This document shows, piece by piece, positions 49,139 to 58,498 of a stretch of 64,000 nt of DNA. The translations under genes were made by a program, and so were the position numbers. Position 1 is the first letter of the stretch, and each line of letters opens with the position of its first letter. The stretch covers positions 3,038,001 to 3,102,000 of the forward strand of contig OX337234.1 of the NCBI GenBank assembly GCA_946965045.2. The letters are read 5' to 3'. The notes under the pieces are model-generated. The model was not told the DNA's origin and searched no databases. It worked only from the letters and a program-made list of their open reading frames with translations. The stretch comes from Epithemia pelagica (Eukaryota > Bacillariophyta > Bacillariophyceae > Surirellales > Surirellaceae).

Positions 49139-51526
49139 TTATTGCGAATCTTGAGTCAAGAGATACTCTTGTAGGTGCTTGTGGAACCGCAGATTCTGGT
49201 CTCGTTTCTCAGCTGCGGCCTGTGCGTACGCAGGATCCTTTCGTTGCCGCACCCTTTGGTATCGCGCCTCATGACGACGCTTTTGACGGTCTTCCGGAGC
49301 CCATGGTGGCGTGTTGCTTCGATCGACATGATGGCCCCCCAGTTTGCGGAGGTATCGGCCACCACCCGCAGAACCTTCGGTGTTCAAGGGCTGCGGGGGA
49401 TTGTTCGCACACTCCTCTCCACAACAGGTACAACAAGCGCCCAGTTCACAGACAACTTCGGGATTGGACACGGCACAATCGGCTTCCAAGACTTGCAAAA
49501 AGCCACGAGGCCAAACAATGTTACAAATTTCTGGCGGCATGGCACCCACCAAATCATTGGCTTCTAATTCCAATCGATCCATGCTCGCCATATTGGCCAA
49601 CTGAGATGGAATTTCTCCATTGAGTTTGTTTCCGTACAACCACATTTGCTTCATTTTAGACAAGTTGCCCAATTCCGATGGGATAACTCCCGTCAAACCT
49701 AGTTTGGTAAAGGAAAGGGAGGCCAAATTGGAATACTGGCCCAGTTCGGTGGGAATACCACCTCCAAGGTCGGCGTTATTGTCAATCCACAGTTCCACCA
49801 AGTCAGGCGTTTGATCGGGAGTCGTCCAAATAGTCAAATCGCCTGTCAAAAAAGAGTTGTCGGCATACATGAATCGTAGCTTGCTCAAATTAGCAATGGA
49901 TGCTACCAAGGTCGAATTGATACGATTGCCACCAATATCCAAATAAGCCAAGTTTTGCAAGTTGGCAAAGACTTGGTCGCGCAAGGGACCGTAATAAAAG
50001 GCATAGGACAGATCCAAAATTTCCAAATTCACGAGGTGGCCAATGGCTGGATGAATTCCATTATAATAGAATCCCGTATCGGCCAAATCGAGTTCCCGAA
50101 GATTGGACATTTCTCCCAACCAAGCGTTTCCAGCATCTCCATCATTGAACACCCAGGCTCTGGTCAGGACCAACACCGTCAAGGAATCCTTGAACAATTG
50201 TGTTTCGGGAGGAAAGGTACCTGTCAAAAAGTTGTAGGATAAATCAATTTCGGATACTTGACCTTGCTCGGTGCATTGAATTCCATACCAGAGACATTCA
50301 TTTGGTTCCGTCAGCCACCCATCTTCTTGGAGCCACCCTCGCGTGACCGCACCTTGACCCAGCGCGAGGCGAGTAAACTCTGTTTCCACCCAATAGGTCG
50401 CATGGTAGATGCATGCCAAGACAAAGCGTTGAAGGGTGCGCGAGGTATCATGCAACTCGGGATCGTGGTTCTCTTCGAGCCATTGCATGGCCTTGTACTG
50501 ATACGAGTCCTGGTCCAGCAGAGACAATCCAAAATCGGGCAATCGGGGTTGGAGAAAGAAGTAGAGTTCCGACGTGGGAGCATTCGATGGGTCCGCAGAG
50601 GGCAAGGATGACGGCACCGAAGATGTCGACGGCTGAGTCGAGGGAGTCTTGGAGGGAGAGATGGATGGTTGAGAGGACATGGAGGGTTGAGAGGAAGGAA
50701 CAGCCGATGTAGAGGGTGTGGACGAGGGACGTTCTGATGGTTTCGACGTTGATGGTTCTTGCGAAGGTATTCTTGATGGGAACTGCGAAGGACGGAGTGA
50801 AGGCTTGAAAGAATTGGAGGGTTCCTGAGATGGTGGTTGTGAAGGTAATCCCGAAGGAAGAGAGGACAAAGATGGCTCTTGCGAGGGTATTTCCGATGGG
50901 ACAGCAGAGGGTACCACGGAGGGCTCAAAGGAAGACGATGGTTCCTGCGAAGGGGTTGTCGATGGCCGTAACGAAAGAGATGGTTCTTGAGATGGCCGCA
51001 ACGATAACGATGGTTCTTGAGAGGGAAGATTGGATGGTTCGATTGAGGGTTCAGAGGAACTAGATGGCTCCTCCGAAGGTACAAGAGACGGCATGGATGT
51101 AGCCGATGGTTGTGATGATTGCGAAGGAGTAGCGGATGGAGCAGCGCTCGTGCTCGGTTGCCCTGAAGGAGCCGAGGATTGAGATGGTAGCTGTGAAGGA
51201 ACTTCGGATGGCATGAAGGAAGGAACGCTCGAGTCAGTTGGTACCGTAGAAGGTGAATTTGATGGCTGATCAGAGGGTTCTTTTGAGGGAATATCCGACG
51301 GCGGATTGGATGGAATCCATGAGGGGAGATTGGATTTGGATGGCTGATTGGATGGAAGCAATGAAGGAAATACGGAGGGAATTGCACTTGGTATTGTGGA
51401 GGGAGATTCCGAGGGTATGGATGTCGGCTCTTGTGCTCCTATTATTGGCACCATGGCGCACCATGTGAACAATAAAATTGCCACGGAGGAAGATCCTCCC
51501 TTTGTACGTCGCATCCAATGTGTCAT
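49139..51526 (-). CDS. Secreted LRR protein with PSxxPS stalk
   Basis: 795 aa from the ATG at 51526. A signal peptide (SSVAILLFTWCAMVPIIGAQ) is followed by about 290 residues of imperfect PSxxPS repeats (for example SQEPSLSLRPSQEPSLSLRP). Next is an LRR N-cap (WLTEPNECLWYGIQC), then about nine plant-type leucine-rich repeats (SEIDLSYNFLTGTFP; LGLTGVIPSELGNLSKMKQMWLYGNKLNGEIP). A Cys cap CELGACCTCCGEEC and a basic tail lacking a membrane helix close the protein. The serine/proline stalk is likely O-glycosylated. Such LRR proteins are abundant in diatoms and are thought to act in adhesion or recognition at the cell surface. The repeats leave other frames open, which are shadows. Divergent from the multicopper oxidase. 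Confidence 0.88.
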   Translation of the reverse strand: MTHWMRRTKGGSSSVAILLFTWCAMVPIIGAQEPTSIPSESPSTIPSAIPSVFPSLLPSNQPSKSNLPSWIPSNPPSDIPSKEPSDQPSNSPSTVPTDSSVPSFMPSEVPSQLPSQSSAPSGQPSTSAAPSATPSQSSQPSATSMPSLVPSEEPSSSSEPSIEPSNLPSQEPSLSLRPSQEPSLSLRPSTTPSQEPSSSFEPSVVPSAVPSEIPSQEPSLSSLPSGLPSQPPSQEPSNSFKPSLRPSQFPSRIPSQEPSTSKPSERPSSTPSTSAVPSSQPSMSSQPSISPSKTPSTQPSTSSVPSSLPSADPSNAPTSELYFFLQPRLPDFGLSLLDQDSYQYKAMQWLEENHDPELHDTSRTLQRFVLACIYHATYWVETEFTRLALGQGAVTRGWLQEDGWLTEPNECLWYGIQCTEQGQVSEIDLSYNFLTGTFPPETQLFKDSLTVLVLTRAWVFNDGDAGNAWLGEMSNLRELDLADTGFYYNGIHPAIGHLVNLEILDLSYAFYYGPLRDQVFANLQNLAYLDIGGNRINSTLVASIANLSKLRFMYADNSFLTGDLTIWTTPDQTPDLVELWIDNNADLGGGIPTELGQYSNLASLSFTKLGLTGVIPSELGNLSKMKQMWLYGNKLNGEIPSQLANMASMDRLELEANDLVGAMPPEICNIVWPRGFLQVLEADCAVSNPEVVCELGACCTCCGEECANNPPQPLNTEGSAGGGRYLRKLGGHHVDRSNTPPWAPEDRQKRRHEARYQRVRQRKDPAYAQAAAEKRDQNLRFHKHLQEYLLTQDSQ

Positions 51527-52456
51527 TATCACGTCCTACTTCTTTTCTCGTGGATTGGGTGTTTCAGCGCTTCTTCTCAAAGACCAAAGAATAGGGACGA
51601 GAGGGAAGATACGAGATCAGCACATGTCTCAATCTGGTGTTTTTCTGGGTCATTCCGATTGTTGTAGAAATTTTCCTTTTCTCCCTCATTCGCTTGTCAC
51701 CGGCCACAAACGCTGCAAAACTGCGCGACTCTTCGGTCCAGGAACTCCAACCAAAAGATGAGGGGAGGCGAACCTGCGTCTTTAGGCCGACAAGTCTGCC
51801 GGTGACACTCCTAACTATTTTTGGTGAAAGAGCTCGTTCTCGTGCGCAACGGAGCGACGGCCGACCTCAACGGCTCGTATTCAAAGATTCTCTACTTGCA
51901 AAACGGTGGACATGCGTATTCTTCGGAGTATGAAGCGACCGACGGTCGCCTCATGGGGACGCATGATCCGTGACTAATACACGGGACCCAATCCACAAAG
52001 GAGTGGCGGTTGCCGTTGACAAGATTCTTCGCCTTGAAACTGGCGAACCACAGAGCGGCCAGCTCATCCGGCTTTTGGATTTTGGTGCCTACCACAGATG
52101 ACACACACACTTCTCTCTTGGTTTTTGTGTGTTTTGGGTTGTCCGCATTCATTCAGTTTTGGATTTGGATATCATCCCCCTCTTGCTCTTGCCAGATTGA
52201 TCGACAACTTTGTTGAATCTGACAGAGATTCTCTTTAGATCTCTCTCTGGTTATTCTTTTTCAAGAGAGGATAACAAAAAGAGAGACAGAGAGCGAACGG
52301 AGGACACGATACTGCGAAACAGAGGGCAATCCAGATTTGCTGGTTGGAAGATTCGATTGCGGGTCGTTCGATCTACTACGACATTCAAAAAAGAAGACAA
52401 AGCAACAACAACAACAACAACAACAACAGCAGTAGAGTGAGAGTGGATGCCAACGA
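51527..52456. other. Divergent intergenic region, LRR / multicopper oxidase
   Basis: 930 bp between divergent starts, serving both promoters. An (aac)n tract lies just upstream of the multicopper oxidase ATG (about 52405-52430), probably 5' UTR. No gene seen. Confidence 0.55.
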
Positions 52457-55132
52457 ATGACGGATTCGATACAACCAGCAGAGGCCACTCCATACGACCA
52501 TAACAATCACCACCACCACGACGAAGAACGAGTGGGATTGCTCGCTTCGGTAGCCGCCATTCTACAACCCCAACAACACCACCATACTAGCAACAGTAGG
52601 ACGGTTTCTGCCAGGTCGTCTTCGTCGTCCGAGTCGGACTCGAATGACTCGATTGTTTCATCCACAACGGGCTTGTCGCTTCCTCCCATTATGGATGCCA
52701 ATCCTAGTACGAATCACAACAATGGACGCATTCGTCTTTCACTGGTTCCGAATGATTCGGAGGATTCGAATGCCGTGCCACTGGGAAATCGGTGGGCGGC
52801 ACCCTCCACTCGACATAACGGTGGCAGCAGTGGCAGTCGTCGTTGGACCCGTGGCTGGTTTTCCTCCACCACCACCGAGTATGCTCCCGTGGTCCACACT
52901 AGCGGTACGACCCTGTCCACCTCCTTTCCCAGTACCAGTACCTTTATGGTAGACGAACATGACGACGACCAACCAGAACAACAACAACGAGAAGAAGATA
53001 TCGGAATGGAGGAAGCATTGGTTTCGTATCAACGCAGCCGATCGCGATCGCCGACACGAATGGCCAAACCACAACAAGAGCCACACTCGTCACCACAACA
53101 ACCACAACGATCACGACAGTCACCTTCTTGTTCGTCCTTGTCGTCGTCACGATGGAAATTGGTCTTGATTCTGGGAGTCTTGGTCTTTTGCATGACCCTT
53201 GTCGTCTCCAATACGTGTTGGACCTGTACAACGTCAAAAACGTCAACAACAAGTCGTCGCTGGAACTGGTTTGGATGGTGGAGTGGTCGTTCGGGATCCA
53301 CCAACGACAACAAGAACAACCCAACAAATACTACCGAACGGACGTTTTTGCAAAACCAATTTCCCCAATTGGTCTGGCAGCCGGCCTGTCCCGAAGCACC
53401 CTACGATTATATTGGTCGATTGCAATTTTGTCAAGGTCCCACGGACCAATTCAACAATACCTACTATGGTTTTCGCTTGCAGTCCAATCAATCGTGTGGG
53501 GGATGGTCGGGACCTCATGGTCCACCACCCAATCCCGTGATTCGCATGCAAGCGGGGAAACGATATCACTTGATTCTGGAAAATACGGCGCCCCAGGATG
53601 CCACCAATTTGCATTTGCATGGCTTGCACATTGCCAGTTATGGACCAGCCGACAATGTCTTGACGCAATCCGTGGATGCCGGCAAGTGCATTTCGTACCA
53701 CTATCACGTCCCGGCTCATCACATGGAGGGTGTCCATTGGTATCACACACACTTGTTTGGACGGACCTTGGCCCAAATCAATGGCGGAGCCTTTGGACTC
53801 CTGCTCATTGATCCGGCAGACGAGAACGAGAACGACGATACCGACCAGGACGAAACCGAGTCGAGTCGGAGTAGTAGTAGTACTACTACTACGACGACAA
53901 CAACCACGACGACAGCCCCAGGACCCCTCGCACGAACCGCAACCATACCTCCTCGACCCGACTTTGTCTACCATCAACAATTCATTGTCCTGTTCACCTC
54001 CAAACGCTGGGCTCCCGAACCGCATTCCGATACTGTGGTTCCACCATCCTCCTCCCGGCACAAGAAGGTACCACATACAACCGTCAATGGCTTGCCCGTG
54101 GGAACCGCCACCCTGGACGTACCGGCCCATCAATGGACGCGACTCAGTCTCTTGGTGGTGGATACCAAAGATGCCGTGGCACGGCAAGTTCGATTCGATC
54201 CCCAGGCTTGTCACGTTCATGCCATTGCCTTTGATGGCGTGTGGCGCAATCGTGTCGGCGGGGAATCGGCCCCCGAGTCTCCCGTCTTTTCGGTGACGGG
54301 AGCCAGTCGGTTGGATGTCGCCATTCAGTGCCGTCGCGACAGTGGCATTTGGTATCGTCCCACCTACAGCGACGATCCGACTCTGCAAGAAACCACTGTC
54401 GAGAAAGATGAACCCGTACTGACGTTAAAAGTGACGGGTCACAACAACAACAACAACGACGATGATGACAATGGTGCATTGGAACTGTGGATCCCTCCGC
54501 GACCCAGTTATTTGCAATCTCTCCTGACAGCTTCGGAAACGGAGGAATTGCACTTTACCGCAGAGGACACCCTTGCGGATGGATTTGAAACCAACACGTT
54601 GCGCGTCAATATCACACCCTCCCAAATCAATGGTGTCGCCTTTTACGTTGGCATTCCGCCCTTGGCCACGTTGCATTACGGAACGGTCCAACAATGGAGT
54701 TTGGACTATACGCAGTATCATCCCTTTCATTTGCATGGTCATCACATGCAAGTCGTCTCGCCCGGTGGCTGTGGCAATGTCTATCAACAAGGCGAATGGT
54801 TTGATACCATTGCCGCCGGCTACGCCATGGATATCCAAACGCCCTGCCGGGTCCGCTTTCGATTGCGGGGCGACGATGGAGCCGCCGGTCCCGTCCTCTT
54901 TCATTGTCATACCCTCGACCATGAAACCGCCATGGCGTGGGTCAATGTCGTGAATCATGACGACGACAATGACAACAACAACGACATCAACAACCACAAT
55001 CATCCACATCATCACGTGGGCGATGCCACCACGGCCGCCGGATCCAATCCCAATCCATGGCAGGCTCCGGGGGCACCGCAAAAACCATTGGCGCAATGCC
55101 AGGCCGATGCGTGTTACCAACACAACCATTAG
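52457..55132 (+). CDS. Membrane-anchored multicopper oxidase
   Basis: 891 aa from an ATG. The first 230 residues are low complexity, followed by a single membrane helix (WKLVLILGVLVFCMTLVVSN, about 233-252), so a type II protein. The ectodomain has the four copper-ligand motifs: NLHLHGLH (His386, His388), HWYHTHLFG (His430, His432), YHPFHLHGHH (His755, 758, 760) and LFHCHTLDHETAM (His816, Cys817, His818, His822, Met826). All ligands for the type 1 and trinuclear sites are present. Such enzymes oxidise Fe(II), Mn(II) or phenolics with O2 to water. A ferroxidase role in iron uptake is possible, but I see no permease partner. Thr, Asn and Asp runs interrupt the cupredoxin domains between strands. 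The tail is His/Asn-rich. Confidence 0.9.
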   Translation: MTDSIQPAEATPYDHNNHHHHDEERVGLLASVAAILQPQQHHHTSNSRTVSARSSSSSESDSNDSIVSSTTGLSLPPIMDANPSTNHNNGRIRLSLVPNDSEDSNAVPLGNRWAAPSTRHNGGSSGSRRWTRGWFSSTTTEYAPVVHTSGTTLSTSFPSTSTFMVDEHDDDQPEQQQREEDIGMEEALVSYQRSRSRSPTRMAKPQQEPHSSPQQPQRSRQSPSCSSLSSSRWKLVLILGVLVFCMTLVVSNTCWTCTTSKTSTTSRRWNWFGWWSGRSGSTNDNKNNPTNTTERTFLQNQFPQLVWQPACPEAPYDYIGRLQFCQGPTDQFNNTYYGFRLQSNQSCGGWSGPHGPPPNPVIRMQAGKRYHLILENTAPQDATNLHLHGLHIASYGPADNVLTQSVDAGKCISYHYHVPAHHMEGVHWYHTHLFGRTLAQINGGAFGLLLIDPADENENDDTDQDETESSRSSSSTTTTTTTTTTTAPGPLARTATIPPRPDFVYHQQFIVLFTSKRWAPEPHSDTVVPPSSSRHKKVPHTTVNGLPVGTATLDVPAHQWTRLSLLVVDTKDAVARQVRFDPQACHVHAIAFDGVWRNRVGGESAPESPVFSVTGASRLDVAIQCRRDSGIWYRPTYSDDPTLQETTVEKDEPVLTLKVTGHNNNNNDDDDNGALELWIPPRPSYLQSLLTASETEELHFTAEDTLADGFETNTLRVNITPSQINGVAFYVGIPPLATLHYGTVQQWSLDYTQYHPFHLHGHHMQVVSPGGCGNVYQQGEWFDTIAAGYAMDIQTPCRVRFRLRGDDGAAGPVLFHCHTLDHETAMAWVNVVNHDDDNDNNNDINNHNHPHHHVGDATTAAGSNPNPWQAPGAPQKPLAQCQADACYQHNH

Positions 55133-55469
55133 TAATGACAGGTGCGGGATGCAACAACAACATTACGTGCAGGAGAAGCACTCACATGTATATATATTAT
55201 AGAAGAAAGGCTCCCATCGCAACGTTGGTCGTTTCTTTTTTTGAACCAACAGACGTACCTTATTGCTCTGGTATTTTCCGTTTTGTGTACATACACCAAT
55301 GCAAAAGTTGACCGTCGAGAGTCAGAAACGGATAATATGAGATTGTCCTTTGGAGGGAACTATGAGGCTACCGAGTTGAACAAACGTTGACGAAAGGAAA
55401 GAAAGAACCCAAGCCACTACGATGGTAGCGCTACCACTTGCCCATGGATACTAGAGACTGGCTTATTGT
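55133..55469. other. Intergenic, downstream of multicopper oxidase
   Basis: 3' region with no recognisable gene or repeat. Confidence 0.5.
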
Positions 55470-55715
55470 GATCTCCGATAACAAGCACCCAAAGGACGAC
55501 GATGACACCAATCCCGGTGGCTCGACCAAGTCGCAACAAGAAGATGTCATTCATTCTCAACAACACAATCACTATCATTATGGGATTCACCTCACCTATT
55601 TGGGGAATGATGAACGACAACCATAGAGAGTCGACAAGCATGACGCGGAACCAAACTACCTACCTAGAGAGAACGAAAGTGCCAATCAATACCTCCATCG
55701 ACCGCACAAGGTAGC
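55470..55715 (+). pseudogene. Broken duplicate of the DUF1769-like gene 3' end
   Basis: Reads HPKDDDDTNPGGSTKSQQED, then IHLTYLGNDERQP and stop, matching the last 50 or so codons of the DUF1769-like gene at 25711 (STKSQQEEDAIHWQQHN; IQLTYLGNGERQP). Similarity continues past the stop (agagtcgacaagcatgac; aagtgccaatcaat) to about 55715. The rest of the gene is missing. It lies on the opposite strand from its source, about 30 kb away. Confidence 0.88.
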
Positions 55716-56181
55716 ACAGCCATTCTACAGGACCTTAGTCTCCGTCTTGCTGGCCGCATAACTGCGAGTAGTGTAGGAGTATAAGATCTCTGGAACATAG
55801 ATTATTGTTATGATATCCGTATTGGAGTACCTTGCACTCCATATTAGAGGATTGACCTAGGCGCGACTACCATGCGCCGAAGCACAGACGGAGGAGGAGT
55901 ACCTCCACTCCGACTCCGAGCGCGAAAGGACTGCATCCCCCTGCGCGCACAAGACGTTAATGGCTGTTCCGAATTTTGTCACGGTCACACTTTGCACTTT
56001 GGGCTTTACTCCTCCCTCACAAAAACCAAGACAAATAATCATCCCCATCCCATTTTTTAGTAGTTGATTCTGATCTCCTTTTGCCCTTTTGTCCAACGAT
56101 ATACCAGTATTGTCAGGTGTCGTTGGATAGGGAATCAAAGAATCTGAATTATCGAAGGAGTACGTAATAAACTCTTTGAAG
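55716..56181. other. Intergenic, upstream of methyltransferase C
   Basis: 466 bp with no supported gene; presumed promoter of methyltransferase C. Confidence 0.5.
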
Positions 56182-58101
56182 ATGGACCAGGACGATTTTT
56201 CTCTGGCATCAATCATGGAGGAGGCCGACGATGACGACATGACCGATGATGACGAGTACATGGAGAGTAACGGCATCATCGTTCAAAATCCATTGTCACC
56301 TTCAACCGGTCATGATATAAAGACTTTCGGTGATCTCGTCCAAGACATAATGTCACGTTCAACCGGCGATGACGAGGACATGAAGAAATACGCTAATCTC
56401 CTTCAAGACACCGAATCACCCTTGGACTTGACGGAACAGGAACTTTTCCTGTTTACACAAGGCTATCCTCTTGATGACGAAAAGGCTATGGACCACGACG
56501 ACAAGAAAAGTGATCCGGTACATTCCATTTCCGATTGCTCCACATCGGACGAAGAGGATTGGAAGGAGACTGAAACAGGGTCGTTGAAAAAGAGAAAGTA
56601 CTGGAGTTCCACCCTTACACAGAATGGCATTTCCTTGTCCAAGCGGCCGTCTTTGCCTCGTGATGTTTCCAAGAATTATGTGACGTACAAAAAGAGGAGT
56701 TTCATGAACAACAATCGACTTTTGGAAGTCGGCCAAACGTTTCGGTACTCAATAAAGGGAACACCCTGTTTTGTGCGGGTTGCTCGCTTTTGCATGGAGA
56801 TAAAGCGTCGTTTCGATTGCGCATACTGTGACGTTGTATATATTGATATACAAGATACCTTTCTCGAATCTAAACTCGCAAAGGCACTAATAAAGAGCGA
56901 AACGTGGCTAGCTGTCAACCACTCGAAGGATAAAATGAACTGGAAGCAGCGCTCAGATGTATATGTGCCCTTGGCCAAACTAGGAGAAGAAATAACTGTA
57001 GATCGGGAGCCAAAATGGACCTATGAGATTAACCGAAAGCCGGGAACGCATGGCGAAGGCTATGAAGCGTGTTTTACATACTCTGATGATGATGAAGTGC
57101 CACATAGAGCGAAGCCAGAACGCACTTATCCGAACGTACTTGATTTGTTCGCCGGCGCCGGTGGGGCAGCTTTGGGATTCGCCAAAGCCGGTATGTGCGT
57201 CAAGTACGCAGTGGATAATAGTCCAGCAGCAATTGCAACGCTCGAACGGAACAGATCCCACCTTCAAATCGCTGGCCATGACGAAGAAATGGTCACCTTT
57301 GAAGAACCCGTCAGTGTTTTTCTGGATCGAAGTGAGAAGAGAGAACTGGATTATCCCGAACCTCAAGATATTGACCATATCCATGCCAGCCCCCCTTGCC
57401 AAGGCTTTTCGACTGCAAATGTGAAAGGAGGCAAGAACGACGCAAGGAACAACGAAAAATCACTTCAATTCATGAATGCAATAGAGTTGTTTCAGCCCAC
57501 CACAGCCTCGTTTGAAAACGTGACTGGCATGCTCCGATCCAAGCATCGAGGTTATGCACAAAAGATTGTTTCTACCTTGCTTTTGAAAAAATATCAAGTA
57601 CGAATTTCCATCACGAATTCATGGGACTATGGTGATCCACAAAAACGATGTCGTCTCTGGTTATTTGCTTCCCGTCCAAATGTCGAGCTACCGGACGTTC
57701 CACCTCCGGTCAAAGAGAAGAGACGACTACGGGAGGCGCTTGGTCCCTTGTCTCGAGTTCTGCCCACACGTGGAGGTGGTCGCGTTCGAGTCGACGGAGT
57801 GATTGTGTTGGATCATTGCATTGAAGAGACCAAACTGAAGAAGAACTGTGAACATCTAAGCCAAACAGTTGGAGGGGCGCCCACGATCCTGTGTCAAAGA
57901 AACATTAAACACCACTTTTTGAACAGGTGCATCACGGTTCGAGAACGTGCAACGATACAGAGCTTTCCCCTTACATACAAGTTCAGCGGTACTTCTCGGC
58001 AACAAAAACAACTCATTGGGAACGCAGTTCCCGTGAACTTTGCCTGGGCTGTGGCCCAAAGCTTTGCAAAATCGTATCGTCTACATCTGGCTGACATCTA
58101 G
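56182..58101 (+). CDS. Cytosine-C5 DNA methyltransferase, paralogue C
   Basis: 639 aa from the ATG at 56182 (a TTG lies two codons upstream). Shortest of the three paralogues because the disordered N-terminus is only about 170 residues. It keeps the acidic motif SPLDLTEQELFLFTQGY (about 79-95) and the pre-catalytic module (LLEVGQTFRYSIKG, CAYCDVVYIDIQDTF, WKQRSDVYVPLAKLG, THGEGYEACF). The catalytic domain is complete: DLFAGAGGAALGF (321 on), SPPCQGFS with Cys406, ENV (445-447), QKRCR (487-491), ITVRERATIQSFP and LIGNAVP (611-617). It differs from A and B just before motif IX, where the aligned FA(R/P)TVRCQRPIKH becomes GAPTILCQRNIKH, a segment bordering the target-recognition region. It is plus strand, 42 kb from the A/B pair, convergent with the dioxygenase gene. 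Confidence 0.93.
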   Translation: MDQDDFSLASIMEEADDDDMTDDDEYMESNGIIVQNPLSPSTGHDIKTFGDLVQDIMSRSTGDDEDMKKYANLLQDTESPLDLTEQELFLFTQGYPLDDEKAMDHDDKKSDPVHSISDCSTSDEEDWKETETGSLKKRKYWSSTLTQNGISLSKRPSLPRDVSKNYVTYKKRSFMNNNRLLEVGQTFRYSIKGTPCFVRVARFCMEIKRRFDCAYCDVVYIDIQDTFLESKLAKALIKSETWLAVNHSKDKMNWKQRSDVYVPLAKLGEEITVDREPKWTYEINRKPGTHGEGYEACFTYSDDDEVPHRAKPERTYPNVLDLFAGAGGAALGFAKAGMCVKYAVDNSPAAIATLERNRSHLQIAGHDEEMVTFEEPVSVFLDRSEKRELDYPEPQDIDHIHASPPCQGFSTANVKGGKNDARNNEKSLQFMNAIELFQPTTASFENVTGMLRSKHRGYAQKIVSTLLLKKYQVRISITNSWDYGDPQKRCRLWLFASRPNVELPDVPPPVKEKRRLREALGPLSRVLPTRGGGRVRVDGVIVLDHCIEETKLKKNCEHLSQTVGGAPTILCQRNIKHHFLNRCITVRERATIQSFPLTYKFSGTSRQQKQLIGNAVPVNFAWAVAQSFAKSYRLHLADI

Positions 58102-58498
58102 CCAAAGACTAAGTTCCATTGTGATAATTCTGTACATGTTATACAAACTACGGTACTCCTACAATCGAAATAGGTAGCTATTCTTGTTTTTGTTATCATC
58201 TGACCAGGTCTTTGTCGACGGTCAAGCAATCACTCATAAGAGCAATTCTCCAGAGGCAGGACATCGCTGTTCGGCTCATTCCTCTCATTTGTAGATCCAG
58301 ATATGATATTATCTAGTTGTGATATTAGACATTTGCAAGTGATATAATTATTATGCAAATTGTGTGGAGATGTAGCAACTGCACTATGAAAGCATTCCAA
58401 TGTACACAAATATCGGAGAACACACCCGCATCAGCAGCAAAAAAAGAGTTCTCTTCTTCCTCTGCTATTCCTCATGGTCTTGACATTCAACAAGAAAC
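58102..58498. other. Convergent intergenic region, 397 bp
   Basis: 3' flanks of methyltransferase C and the two-exon dioxygenase. No recognisable gene. Confidence 0.55.

Noticed and set aside
50311-51387. 358-codon minus-strand frame of His/Pro/Arg/Leu composition
   Set aside because: It is the shifted frame of the PSxxPS repeats in the LRR gene; repeats stay open in several frames.
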